Of a stretch of 64,000 nt of DNA, positions 1 to 7,628 are shown one piece after another. The notes beneath the pieces are model-generated. The model was not told the DNA's origin and ran no database searches. It saw only the letters and a list, made by a program, of their open reading frames with translations. Origin of the DNA: Sphingomonas yunnanensis (GTDB lineage Bacteria; Pseudomonadota; Alphaproteobacteria; Sphingomonadales; Sphingomonadaceae). The stretch lies in contig NZ_JAIOKB010000008.1 in NCBI RefSeq assembly GCF_019898765.1, positions 1 to 64,000 of the forward strand. Reading direction: 5' to 3'. Position 1 is the first letter of the stretch, and every line of letters starts with the position of its first letter. A program made the translations under genes and the position numbers.

Positions 1-53
1 ATCCGCTCGTCCGAATGTCGCAGCTGCCGCAGCCGGTGGATCAAACGCGCCAT
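1..53 (-). CDS. 5' end of an unidentified protein (partial)
   Basis: An ATG on the minus strand at 53 is preceded by a good ribosome binding site (GAGGAAG, 6-8 nt upstream). It opens a frame running out of the window, starting MARLIHRLRQ and staying open for the 17 visible codons. The product cannot be identified from so few residues. The gene would be divergent from the COG4705 gene that follows. Confidence 0.45.
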   Translation of the reverse strand, partial: MARLIHRLRQLRHSDER

Positions 54-235
54 AACTTCCTCATGCGCAGCAACTATCTACCTTCCCTAAAGACCCACCT
101 TAACCGGCGTTGGTATCCAGCGGTGACCGAGCCGTCGCGGCGACAGCGCCTCGTCACGCAGCGGCCTGCGTGCTTGAAATGCGAGTAGACAGCGGCCGAT
201 GCTTTGGGTTTCTGTCGGCTCGGAGAGGGTCTGGG

Positions 236-1039
236 ATGATCGACAAAGAGGGGCACGCTGTGGCCAAGGTCCCCGCGGTCACGCTGGGCTATTGGCTCAT
301 CAAGATCCTGGCGACCACGCTCGGGGAGACCGGCGGCGACGCCGTGTCGATGAGCTGGCTCGGGGAGACGACGCCCGAGGCAGGTGCGTCCGGGCTCAAC
401 GGTTATCTCGTCGGCACCGCGATCTTCGGCGTGCTGCTCGTCGCCTTCGTCTGGCTGCAGGTGCGCGCGCGACGGTTCCACCCTTGGCTCTATTGGGCGA
501 CGATCCTCGCCTCGACCACCGCCGGGACGACCCTCGCCGATTTCGCGACGCGCTCGCTCGGCCTGGGCTATCCCGGCGGCGCGCTGCTGCTGTTCGCGCT
601 GGTCGTCGCGGCGTTGCTGCTGTGGCGGCGGAACACCGGCAGCGTTGACATCGGCCGCGTCGCGGACCGCCGCAGCGAGGGCTTCTATTGGTTGACGATC
701 ACCTGCTCGCAGACGCTCGGTACCGCGTTGGGCGACTGGGTCGCCGACTCCGACCTGGGCTATGACGGCGCAGCCCTGGTGTTCGGCGCGGCGCTCGGTC
801 TGACCGCGCTGCTGTACTGGCGCACGCGAGTGTCGCCGGTGCTGCTGTTCTGGACCGCTTTCATCCTCACGCGACCGCTCGGGGCGACCGTGGGCGACTA
901 TCTCGACAAGCCGGTCGCCAAAGGCGGGCTCGACCTCAGCCGCCCGGTCGCGACGCTTGCGCTCGCCGCCACGATCGCGCTCCTGATCGTGGTGCTGCCG
1001 CAGCGACCGGCGGGCGCGCCGTCCCATAATGAACCATAA
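236..1039 (+). CDS. COG4705-family multi-pass membrane protein
   Basis: 267-aa integral membrane protein. The N-terminus (KVPAVTLGYWLIKILATTLG) matches the COG4705 'uncharacterized membrane-anchored protein' family as I recall it. The sequence contains four copies of a transmembrane motif of the form T-x-G-(T/E/A)-x-x-x-D, near residues 30, 93, 159 and 212 (TLGETGGD, TAGTTLAD, TLGTALGD, PLGATVGD). This suggests an internally repeated fold, each repeat holding one buried Asp. The ATG at 236 is chosen because GGAGAGG lies about 8 nt upstream; a TTG at 110 in the same frame has no such site. Biochemical function is unknown; the repeated acidic motif would suit a transporter or channel, which is inference. 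Confidence 0.8.
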   Translation: MIDKEGHAVAKVPAVTLGYWLIKILATTLGETGGDAVSMSWLGETTPEAGASGLNGYLVGTAIFGVLLVAFVWLQVRARRFHPWLYWATILASTTAGTTLADFATRSLGLGYPGGALLLFALVVAALLLWRRNTGSVDIGRVADRRSEGFYWLTITCSQTLGTALGDWVADSDLGYDGAALVFGAALGLTALLYWRTRVSPVLLFWTAFILTRPLGATVGDYLDKPVAKGGLDLSRPVATLALAATIALLIVVLPQRPAGAPSHNEP

Positions 1040-1137
1040 CCGACGGGCGAGTGACCCACCCCGACACAGGTATCTTGACCAGAACGGTCGACCGCGTGGC
1101 TGCTGGGCACCCCTCTGTCACAGGGAGAGGCGACCAC

Positions 1138-1194
1138 ATGCTCCAAGGTCGTCAGGGCGATGATCGTCCCACCGACCATCCATTTACTTTTTGA
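1138..1194 (+). CDS. Possible 18-aa leader peptide ORF
   Basis: A short frame (starts MLQGRQGDD, ends PFTF) has an ATG at 1138 preceded by AGGGAGAGG, a strong ribosome binding site. It ends just before the TTGACA at 1191 and about 120 nt before the next gene. Nothing else supports it: it is too short for similarity and may be chance. It is recorded because the site is better than those of several certain genes here. Confidence 0.15.
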   Translation: MLQGRQGDDRPTDHPFTF

Positions 1195-1244
1195 CACATG
1201 ATCAACGCTGTTTCTCTACCGGCCTGATCGCGTAAGGCGTTGAT
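1191..1244 (+). promoter_or_regulatory. Candidate promoter and inverted repeat ahead of the 1312 gene
   Basis: TTGACA at 1191-1196 is a perfect -35 hexamer, but the -10 at the right spacing (about 1213-1219) is poor. An 8-bp perfect inverted repeat overlaps it: ATCAACGC at 1201-1208 and GCGTTGAT at 1237-1244. It could form a leader stem or be a two-half-site operator. The rest of the 1040-1311 gap shows nothing else I recognise. Confidence 0.3.
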
Positions 1245-1311
1245 TAACCATTCGGTGCCGCCGCTCCCCCGCGGTGGCGGGCACCGCGACGCCGGCCTCA
1301 GGGGAAGCCCG

Positions 1312-2232
1312 ATGATCCACGACAGAGCGGCTCTCGCCGCGCTCGCTTTCTCCGCCTTGGGGGCGCCCGCAGCGGCGCAGGTGCTCGATCCGCCCGAGCG
1401 GGCCATCCGCTACGACGTGCCCAACGCGATCTCGCCGTCGAGCGCCAATGCGACGGTCTCCGCTGCCACGGTGCCGCAGGCGATGGAACGGCTGGACCGC
1501 GGTGACGGAACGGTCGACGTCTCGCTGGGCGGCACCTACGGCGAGGGCGATTTCGGCACGGGCTCGACGACGACGATCTGGAGTTCCGCGCTCGGCGCAC
1601 GGGTGCGGCTCAACGATCTCACGCTCTCGGCCTCGCTGCCGTGGATGCGTATCCGCAGCCGCTCGACCGTGTTCACCGGCATCGATGCCACCCCGGTGCT
1701 GGTCGCGCCCAACACCTCCGCGGTGAAGCGGACCGCGGAGGGCATCGGTGATCTCACGCTCGGTGCCGCTTATACGATCGCCCCCGCCAACGGCCCGGTC
1801 GAGATCGAGCTGTCCGGGCGCGCCAAGATCAACACCGCGAGCCAGCGCAGCGGCCTCTCCAGCGGGGAGAACGACTATGCCGTCGGCGCCGACGCGTCGC
1901 TGCCGCTCGGGGCGGTGACGCCGTTCGTGTCGGTAACCTATCGCTTCCTCGGCGACACCGCGCTCTACGACCTGCGCGACGGCCCCGCCGCCTCCGCCGG
2001 CGCCTCCTTCGCGATCGGGCGCGACGCCTATCTTCTGACTTCCTACCATTATGCGCGCGCCGCGACGCGGCTGGTCGAGGACTCGCACGAGCTGTTCGCC
2101 GGCGCCTCGACGCGGCTCACGGGAACACCGTTCCGGCTGACCGGGTTCACCACCGCGGGTCTGTCGCGCGGTGCGGCGAGCTTCTCGGCGGGTTTAGCCG
2201 TGTCGATGGGTCTTTCACGCGCGCGCGAGTGA
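1312..2232 (+). CDS. Exported beta-rich protein, probable outer-membrane protein
   Basis: 306 aa with a clear signal peptide (hydrophobic core about residues 6-20, cleavage after AAA-Q near 23). The mature part is rich in alternating Thr/Ser/Gly and aromatic residues (VDVSLGGTYGEGDFG, SGRAKINTAS, FVSVTYRF, LLTSYHYARA), the pattern of an outer-membrane beta-barrel. The last strand-like segment ends near the C-terminus without a classical terminal Phe. The ATG at 1312 is used because AGGGGAAG precedes it; an upstream in-frame start at 1240 would add a charged extension before the signal peptide. No specific family is recognised. It may be a porin-like or transporter-type barrel; the context does not say which. 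Confidence 0.7.
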   Translation: MIHDRAALAALAFSALGAPAAAQVLDPPERAIRYDVPNAISPSSANATVSAATVPQAMERLDRGDGTVDVSLGGTYGEGDFGTGSTTTIWSSALGARVRLNDLTLSASLPWMRIRSRSTVFTGIDATPVLVAPNTSAVKRTAEGIGDLTLGAAYTIAPANGPVEIELSGRAKINTASQRSGLSSGENDYAVGADASLPLGAVTPFVSVTYRFLGDTALYDLRDGPAASAGASFAIGRDAYLLTSYHYARAATRLVEDSHELFAGASTRLTGTPFRLTGFTTAGLSRGAASFSAGLAVSMGLSRARE

Positions 2233-2259
2233 CGGCGCCAGCAAGGGGGTAGCGGCGAG

Positions 2260-3057
2260 GTGACGGGCGGCGATCAGGCGGGCGAGTCGGGGCGGATCTA
2301 CGCGATCGGCGACCTGCACGGCCGTTTCGATCTGTTCCGCGCGCTGATGCGCTCGATCGAGCGCGATCATGCCGCGCGGGGACCCGCGGCGACGCGCATC
2401 GTCCTGCTCGGCGACATCGTCGATCGCGGTCCGGACAGCGCGCGGCTGGTGCGCGGCTGCATGCGGCTCAGCCAGCTCAACCCGCGGTTCACGGTGCTGA
2501 AGGGCAATCACGAGGAGATGATGGTACACGCGCTCCGCGGTGACCTCTGGGCGTATCGCGCGTGGCTGGACTTCGGCGGTCGGGAGACGCTGCTCAGCTG
2601 GGGCGTGCCGCCCGAGGTGACCGGCGACGCGCCGGGCATCCGCGAGCTGCGCGCGGCGGCGCAGCTGGTCGGCCGTGACGTCGTCGACTGGCTGGCGCGG
2701 CTGCCGCTCACGCTGCGCCACGAGAACCATCTGTTCGTCCACGCGGGTATCCGGCCCGGCGTCCCGCTCGAGCGCCAGGTGCCGCGCGACCTGCTGTGGA
2801 TCGGGGAGGAGTTCCTCGGCTCGGAAGAGGATCACGGCGTCACCGTCGTGCACGGTCATACCATCGTCGAGGACGGCCCCGAGGTGCATGCCAATCGCGT
2901 CGGGATCGACACCGGCGCCTATCGCACGGGCCGCCTCACCGCTCTGGGTCTGGAGCGCGGCGAGCGCTGGTTCCTGCAAGCAACGGACGCGACCGCGCCT
3001 GGCGCGGCGCTAGACGAGCGCGCGATCCCCCGCCGGGCAGCGGTGGCAGCATGGTGA
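2260..3057 (+). CDS. Metallophosphoesterase (Ser/Thr protein phosphatase-like)
   Basis: 265-aa cytoplasmic calcineurin-like phosphoesterase. The signature metal-binding motifs occur in order: GDLHGR (about 18-23), GDIVDRG (about 51-57), GNHE (about 82-85) and VHGHT (about 197-201). This is the bacterial bis-nucleoside-tetraphosphatase/PrpA-like Ser/Thr phosphatase arrangement, which uses two metal ions to hydrolyse phosphoesters. Start is GTG at 2260 with AAGGGGG upstream. Its stop overlaps the start of the next gene (ATGGTGA), so the two are probably translated together. Substrate cannot be told from sequence: phosphoprotein and dinucleoside polyphosphate are both possible. Confidence 0.85.
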   Translation: MTGGDQAGESGRIYAIGDLHGRFDLFRALMRSIERDHAARGPAATRIVLLGDIVDRGPDSARLVRGCMRLSQLNPRFTVLKGNHEEMMVHALRGDLWAYRAWLDFGGRETLLSWGVPPEVTGDAPGIRELRAAAQLVGRDVVDWLARLPLTLRHENHLFVHAGIRPGVPLERQVPRDLLWIGEEFLGSEEDHGVTVVHGHTIVEDGPEVHANRVGIDTGAYRTGRLTALGLERGERWFLQATDATAPGAALDERAIPRRAAVAAW

Positions 3058-3722
3058 CCGGCCCCTCTAACGCCTTCGACGACGAGCAGCTCGACGCCGC
3101 GCTGCTGTCCGTGCTCGGCGAGCCCGCCGATATGGCGGCCCACACTCATGGCAAAGCCCGGTCCGCGTCGCACCGGCTGGCCGGCTCGCTCGCGGGATCG
3201 CGGCGAGCGTCGGTGACGCTGGGTCTCGCCGCGGTGGGGGCGATCGCCGGACTGGCCTTCCTGCCCCTCTCGCGCGACGAGGTTCGAGACGCGCCCCATG
3301 TTCCAGCTGCTGCACCGAGCCGGGCGGCGGTCGCACCCAGCATCGACCGCTCGCTCGCCAGCGTCGCGCTGGCGCCCGTCGCGCCGCCCTCTGTCGTCGC
3401 GCGCAGCACCCCGCGCCCGCGCGTGAGCGCGCGACCCGCGGCGCTACCTGCCGCTGCCGCGTACGTGCCGCCGGTCGCTCGATGGCCCGCCGCGCCGGAC
3501 ACGACACCCACCCCCGCGATCGCACTGGCCGATCACAGGGTTGCCGCGGTCGAAGCCGCCGCGATCGCGGTTCCCGCGCCGGCTCACGCCGCGCCCGAGC
3601 CGATGGCCGGCCTCGAGGACGATCCAGGCCCTCTGCCGGTGACGACCGAGGTGACCGCCCCGGATCGGCGCGCCCGGCGCGATTCTGTCGTGGCGATCCG
3701 CAGCTTGCGCCGGCAGTGGTGA
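3051..3722 (+). CDS. Single-pass membrane protein with Ala/Pro-rich tail
   Basis: 223 aa. The start codon overlaps the end of the phosphoesterase gene by 7 nt, indicating coupling. The N-terminal 55 or so residues are soluble and acidic (MVTGPSNAFDDEQLDAALL), followed by one transmembrane segment (about 60-80, VTLGLAAVGAIAGLAFLPL) and a long Ala/Pro/Val-rich low-complexity region that would be periplasmic. The layout resembles anti-sigma-like or TonB-like anchors, but I see no ZAS motif or TonB domain. No family is recognised. Coding is supported by codon use, the overlap and the defined membrane segment. Confidence 0.65.
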   Translation: MVTGPSNAFDDEQLDAALLSVLGEPADMAAHTHGKARSASHRLAGSLAGSRRASVTLGLAAVGAIAGLAFLPLSRDEVRDAPHVPAAAPSRAAVAPSIDRSLASVALAPVAPPSVVARSTPRPRVSARPAALPAAAAYVPPVARWPAAPDTTPTPAIALADHRVAAVEAAAIAVPAPAHAAPEPMAGLEDDPGPLPVTTEVTAPDRRARRDSVVAIRSLRRQW

Positions 3723-3912
3723 GCACGGGTCGGGCTCATGGGCCCGGCGACACGCGCTTCCGTCTCGCCGACGCTACTATCGGCATCCCGCCGGCACGTC
3801 AGCGCGAGAAGGTTCCCCGTCGACGCCTCGCAGAATCGCATGAGATCGTTCCGCGTGAGAGACGCTGCGTCTAGGATACCGATCTATTCGCGTGAGGCTG
3901 GAACACTCAATC

Positions 3913-3943
3913 TCTCCTTCGTCAGCATGACAGACGAAGGAGA
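3913..3943 (+). promoter_or_regulatory. Hairpin sequestering the ribosome binding site of the NmrA-like gene
   Basis: TCTCCTTCGTC (3913-3923) is perfectly complementary to GACGAAGGAGA (3933-3943), giving an 11-bp stem with a 9-nt loop. The 3' arm contains the GAAGGAG ribosome binding site of the gene starting at 3950, so the folded RNA would hide it. An ATG in the loop (3927) opens an 8-codon frame (MTDEGDLS) whose TGA overlaps the downstream ATG. Translation of this mini-ORF would pass through and open the stem. I see nothing else in the 3723-3949 gap. Confidence 0.6.
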
Positions 3944-3949
3944 CCTCTC

Positions 3950-4816
3950 ATGACCATTCTCGTTATCGGTGCCACCGGCCGCGTCGGCCAGCATGTCGTC
4001 GACCAGCTGCTCGTCCGCGACGCCGACGTCCGCGTCCTGACGCGCGACCCCGCCAAGGCCAGCTTCCCCGCCGCGGTCGAGGTCGCGAAGGGCGACCTGC
4101 TCGACATCGACTCGGTGCGCGCCGCGCTCACCGGGGTGAGCACGCTGTTCCTGCTCAACGCCGTCACGGGCGACGAATTCACCCAGGCGATCATCACGCT
4201 CAATCTCGCGCGCGAGGCCCGGATCGACCGCATCGTCTATGTCTCGGTGTTCGGCGCCGACGAGGCGGTCAACGTGCCGCATTTCGCGGTCAAGTCGGGC
4301 GCCGAGCGGATGCTCGCGGCGATGGATGCGGGGGCGACGATCCTGCGGCCGACCTATTTCATCGACAACGAGGTGATGGTGAAGGACGTCATCCTCCAAC
4401 ACGGCGTCTACCCGATGCCGATCGGCGGCAAGGGCGTCGCGATGGTCGACGCGCGCGATATCGCGGAGGTCGCCGCGATCGAGTTGATCCGCCGCGAACG
4501 CGCGTCCGCCAAGCTGCCGCTCGAGACGATCAACCTGGTCGGCCCCGAGACGCTGACCGGGGCGGATATCGCCGCGATCTGGTCGGACGTGCTCGGCCGC
4601 CCGATCGTCTACGGTGGCGACGACCCGAGCGGCTTCGAGCAGAATATGGCGACCTTCATGCCGCGCTGGGCCGCCTATGAGATGCGGTTGATGGCGGAGC
4701 GCTACGTCAGCGACGGCATGATCCCGCCCGCGGGCGATCACGCGCGCCTGACCGCGCTGCTCGGCCGGCCGCTGCACGGTTATCGCGAGACCGCGACGCG
4801 TCTGGCGGCAGCCTGA
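3950..4816 (+). CDS. NmrA-like NAD(P)-binding reductase (atypical SDR)
   Basis: 288 aa. The N-terminal Rossmann motif GATGRVG (residues 7-13) follows the first beta strand, then a second nucleotide-binding strand ending VRVLTRDPAK. The remainder fits the NmrA/HSCARG atypical short-chain dehydrogenase family, which binds NAD(P) and acts as a quinone or imine reductase or a redox sensor. There is no canonical catalytic YxxxK, as is usual in this group. ATG at 3950 has GAAGGAG 8 nt upstream, inside the hairpin described at 3913-3943. The next gene is a MarR regulator that belongs with the efflux genes, so a functional link is uncertain. Confidence 0.85.
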   Translation: MTILVIGATGRVGQHVVDQLLVRDADVRVLTRDPAKASFPAAVEVAKGDLLDIDSVRAALTGVSTLFLLNAVTGDEFTQAIITLNLAREARIDRIVYVSVFGADEAVNVPHFAVKSGAERMLAAMDAGATILRPTYFIDNEVMVKDVILQHGVYPMPIGGKGVAMVDARDIAEVAAIELIRRERASAKLPLETINLVGPETLTGADIAAIWSDVLGRPIVYGGDDPSGFEQNMATFMPRWAAYEMRLMAERYVSDGMIPPAGDHARLTALLGRPLHGYRETATRLAAA

Positions 4817-4918
4817 GGCGCAATCGCTCGGGCGAGAGGACTGCCCCGCTCGCTCAAGGGCGCGGAGCGGTCGCGACGTAGACGACGTCCTCCCTCGCCG
4901 CGCGACTTGCACGAAGAT

Positions 4919-4934
4919 AGATAGTTAGCTATCT
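4919..4934. promoter_or_regulatory. Candidate MarR operator
   Basis: AGATAG-TTAG-CTATCT is a perfect 6-bp inverted repeat in an AT-rich patch that stands out against the high-GC surroundings. It ends 7 nt before the GTG of the MarR gene and overlaps the place where its promoter or ribosome binding site should be. MarR proteins commonly bind such palindromes to repress themselves and a linked operon; autoregulation here is inference. Confidence 0.55.
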
Positions 4935-4941
4935 AACTTTC

Positions 4942-5394
4942 GTGTCCGACATGTCGCTCCCTCTCGCGCGTCAGCTCACCGCGCTGCTCATCCCGCTGGC
5001 GCGGTCCTATCGCCGCCACCTGGACCGTGAGCTGGCGGACCTCTCGCTATCGCACTCCTCCGCGCTGGCGGTCATGCTGCTCGGGCGGATGGAGGACGGC
5101 GTGCGCCAGGGCGCGCTGGCCGAGCAGCTCGGCGTCGAGCCGCCCACGGTCGTGCCGATGCTCGATCAGATCGAACGCGCCGGTCTCGCCGCGCGCCGCC
5201 CCGATCCTGCCGACAAGCGCGCCAAGACGCTTCACCTCACCGACGCGGGCCGCGCGCTGGCCGCCGCGGCCGAGACGCGCTCGTCCGAGATCCGCACCGC
5301 GCTGTTCGACGGGATCGACCCCGCCGAGATCGCGGTGGCGACCGACGTGCTGCGCCGGCTGGCACAGGCGCTGACCCGCGCGGGCGAGGCCTGA
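4942..5394 (+). CDS. MarR-family transcriptional regulator of the efflux operon
   Basis: 150 aa. The central winged helix-turn-helix is clear: helices around residues 50-75 (LAEQLGVEPPTVVPMLDQIE) followed by a wing with the MarR signature (ARRPDPADKRAKTLHLTDAG). The first and last helices would form the dimer. Such proteins usually repress efflux genes and are released by small phenolic ligands. Start is GTG at 4942; an ATG at 4951 is also possible. Neither has a visible ribosome binding site, so the mRNA may be leaderless. The FUSC gene starts 1 nt after this stop, placing the regulator at the head of the efflux operon. Confidence 0.9.
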   Translation: MSDMSLPLARQLTALLIPLARSYRRHLDRELADLSLSHSSALAVMLLGRMEDGVRQGALAEQLGVEPPTVVPMLDQIERAGLAARRPDPADKRAKTLHLTDAGRALAAAAETRSSEIRTALFDGIDPAEIAVATDVLRRLAQALTRAGEA

Positions 5395-5395
5395 C

Positions 5396-7402
5396 GTGCC
5401 GCGGCTCGGGCCGCGCGAGGTCGTGTTCTCGGCCAATTGCTTCGCCGCGGCGATGCTGGCGCTGTACGTCTCCTTCGCGCTCGGACTCGACCGCCCGTTC
5501 TGGGCGATGGCGACGGTCTACATCACCAGTCAGCCGCTGAGCGGTGCGGTGCGATCCAAGGCGGTGTTCCGCCTGCTCGGCACCGTCGTCGGCGCGAGCG
5601 CCGCGGTGGTGATGGTGCCGCTGCTCGTCGATGCGCCGCTGCTGCTCTCGCTCGCGCTCGCCGGCTGGGTGGCGCTATGCCAGTTCGTCTCGCTGCTCGA
5701 TCGCACGCCGCGCTCCTACCTCTTCATGCTCGCCGGCTATACCGCGGCGCTGATCGGCTTCCCCACCGTGGGTCATCCCGAGGCGATCTTCGACGTCGCG
5801 GTGCTGCGTGCGCAGGAGATCGGCATCGGCGTGACCTGCGCCGCGCTCGTCCATGCGGCGGTGTGGCCGCGCAGCGTCACCGCCTTGCTCGGCGCGCGCG
5901 TTCGGACGCTGCTGGCGGAGGCCGAGCGCTGGATCGCCGACGCGCTCGCGCCCACCCTGATCGATCGCGCGGACCAGGAGCGCCGCCGCCTCGCCGTCGA
6001 CGTCACCGAGCTGCACGTGATGGCGACGCATGTCCCATTCGACACCGCCGCCGCGCGACCGACCCGCGCGTTGCTGAGCGCGCTGCAGGACCGGTTCGTG
6101 CTGCTGCTGCCGCTCGTCTCCGCGGTCGAGGACCGGCTTCGCGCGATCGCGGACGTGGGCGAGGTGCCGCCCGACGTGGCCGCGCTGGTGGAGGACGTCC
6201 GCGCCTGGGCGAGCGACGCCGGCGCGCACGAGCCCGCCGCCCTGGTCGCGCGCGTCGACGGGATCGCTGACACGCTGACGCCCTCGGACTGGCGCGAGCT
6301 GTTGATCGCCAACCTGCTCGACCGGCTGCGCGAGCTGGTCGAGGCGCTCGACACCGCGCGACGGGTCGCAGCACAGGCGATCGATCCCGGCGCCGCGCCG
6401 CCGGCACGGGTGCGTGGGCTGATGAACGAGCGGCGGCGGCGGCCGCTGCACCGCGACCTGCCGCTCGCGCTGCTCTCCGCCGTCGCCACCTTCGCCGCGA
6501 TCCTTGCCTGCTGCGGCTTCTGGATCATGGCCGCCTGGCCCGAGGGCGCGATCGCGGCGATGATCGCGGCGGTGGTATGCTGCTTCTTCGCGACGATGGA
6601 CGATCCGGTGCCGGCGCAGCGGGGCTTCCTGATCTGGACGGTCGCGTCGCTGCCGCTGGTCGCGCTCTACCTGTTCGCGCTGCTGCCGCTGGTGCACAGC
6701 TTCGAGACGCTCGCGCTGCTGCTCGCGCCGGTGCTGCTGGCGGCGGGCGCGCTGATGGCGCTGCCGCGCTGGTACGGGCGGATGATGCCGCTGCTGATCG
6801 GGCTCGCGGGCGGGCTGGCGCTGACAAACAGCTTTACGGCGGACGCGGCGGGCTTCTTCAACGGCAGCGTCGCGCAGCTCGCCGGGGTCGCCGCGGCGAT
6901 GGTGGCGACCCGGCTGTGCCGCAGCCTCGGCGCGGGCGCCGCGCTGCGCCGGCTGCGCCGCGCTGGGTGGCGCGAGCTCGCCGAGCTGGCGGCGCGGCCC
7001 GGCCGCGACCCGCTGCCGGCGTGGCGAAGCCGCATGCTCGACCGTGTCGGGCTGCTCGGCGCGCGAGTCGGCGACCTTGAACAGGGCGACCGTGACGCCG
7101 GCATGGCCGCGCTGCGTGAGCTGCGCGTCGGCGTGAACCTGGCGCAACTCGCGCCCGCCAACGACACCGGCGACGAGGCGCTCGCCGCGCTCCGTGCCGA
7201 CGTCGCCGCGCATTATCGCGCGCGCGCCCGCGGTGGCGCCGCGGTGCCCGACGCCGCGCTGCTCGCGCGGCTCGACGCGGCGATCGGGACGGCGCTGGCG
7301 GAGGTGCCCGCCCCGCGCGACCGGCTCGCCGCGCTCACCGGCCTGCGCCGCAACTTCTTCCCCGCCGCCCGAGGCCTCCCGGACGAGAGGGCGGCGGCAT
7401 GA
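5396..7402 (+). CDS. FUSC-family inner-membrane efflux protein
   Basis: 668 aa of the FUSC family (fusaric-acid resistance / AaeB-type aromatic acid exporters). It has two halves, each with several membrane segments: about residues 8-150 (with RSKAVFRLLGTVVGA, typical of the family) and about 350-510. They are separated by a soluble helical domain, and a further soluble tail follows. These pumps work with a HlyD-type adaptor and an outer-membrane channel, both encoded just downstream. GTG start at 5396. The stop overlaps the DUF1656 ATG (ATGA). The likely substrates are hydrophobic weak acids such as hydroxybenzoates or fusaric acid, by family only. Confidence 0.9.
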   Translation: MPRLGPREVVFSANCFAAAMLALYVSFALGLDRPFWAMATVYITSQPLSGAVRSKAVFRLLGTVVGASAAVVMVPLLVDAPLLLSLALAGWVALCQFVSLLDRTPRSYLFMLAGYTAALIGFPTVGHPEAIFDVAVLRAQEIGIGVTCAALVHAAVWPRSVTALLGARVRTLLAEAERWIADALAPTLIDRADQERRRLAVDVTELHVMATHVPFDTAAARPTRALLSALQDRFVLLLPLVSAVEDRLRAIADVGEVPPDVAALVEDVRAWASDAGAHEPAALVARVDGIADTLTPSDWRELLIANLLDRLRELVEALDTARRVAAQAIDPGAAPPARVRGLMNERRRRPLHRDLPLALLSAVATFAAILACCGFWIMAAWPEGAIAAMIAAVVCCFFATMDDPVPAQRGFLIWTVASLPLVALYLFALLPLVHSFETLALLLAPVLLAAGALMALPRWYGRMMPLLIGLAGGLALTNSFTADAAGFFNGSVAQLAGVAAAMVATRLCRSLGAGAALRRLRRAGWRELAELAARPGRDPLPAWRSRMLDRVGLLGARVGDLEQGDRDAGMAALRELRVGVNLAQLAPANDTGDEALAALRADVAAHYRARARGGAAVPDAALLARLDAAIGTALAEVPAPRDRLAALTGLRRNFFPAARGLPDERAAA

Positions 7403-7623
7403 CCGGCGAGATCGACCTGGCGGGGGTGTACGTCCACCCGCTGCTGCTCGCCGCGGTGCTGGCCTTCGTCGCCGCGGAGACGATCGGCTGGGCGCTGGCG
7501 CGGATCGGCCTCTACCGCTTGGTCTGGCACCGCGGACTGTTCGACGTCGCGCTCACCGTCATCCTCTGGGCCGGCTGCGCCGCGCTCCTCGGCGGCACCG
7601 CGCCCGCCGCTCTCTTCGGCTAG
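7399..7623 (+). CDS. DUF1656 small membrane protein (efflux accessory)
   Basis: 74 aa with two transmembrane segments (about 12-30 and 45-65) and the family pattern of an acidic start (EIDLAGVYVHPLL) and RIGLYRLVWHRGLFD in the middle. DUF1656 proteins, like E. coli AaeX, sit between the FUSC pump and HlyD adaptor genes, exactly as here. Role is thought to be assembly or support of the pump but is not established. The 4-nt overlap with the FUSC gene implies translational coupling. The adaptor gene begins 5 nt downstream. Confidence 0.85.
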   Translation: MTGEIDLAGVYVHPLLLAAVLAFVAAETIGWALARIGLYRLVWHRGLFDVALTVILWAGCAALLGGTAPAALFG

Positions 7624-7628
7624 GAATC

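Noticed and set aside
110..235. N-terminal extension of the COG4705 gene from a TTG at 110
   Set aside because: No ribosome binding site, and the added 42 residues do not look like family sequence; ATG 236 has a good site.
898..1197. Minus-strand frame starting MSKSKWMVGGTIIALTTLEH
   Set aside because: The start looks signal-like, but the second half is antisense to the COG4705 gene and has no family resemblance.
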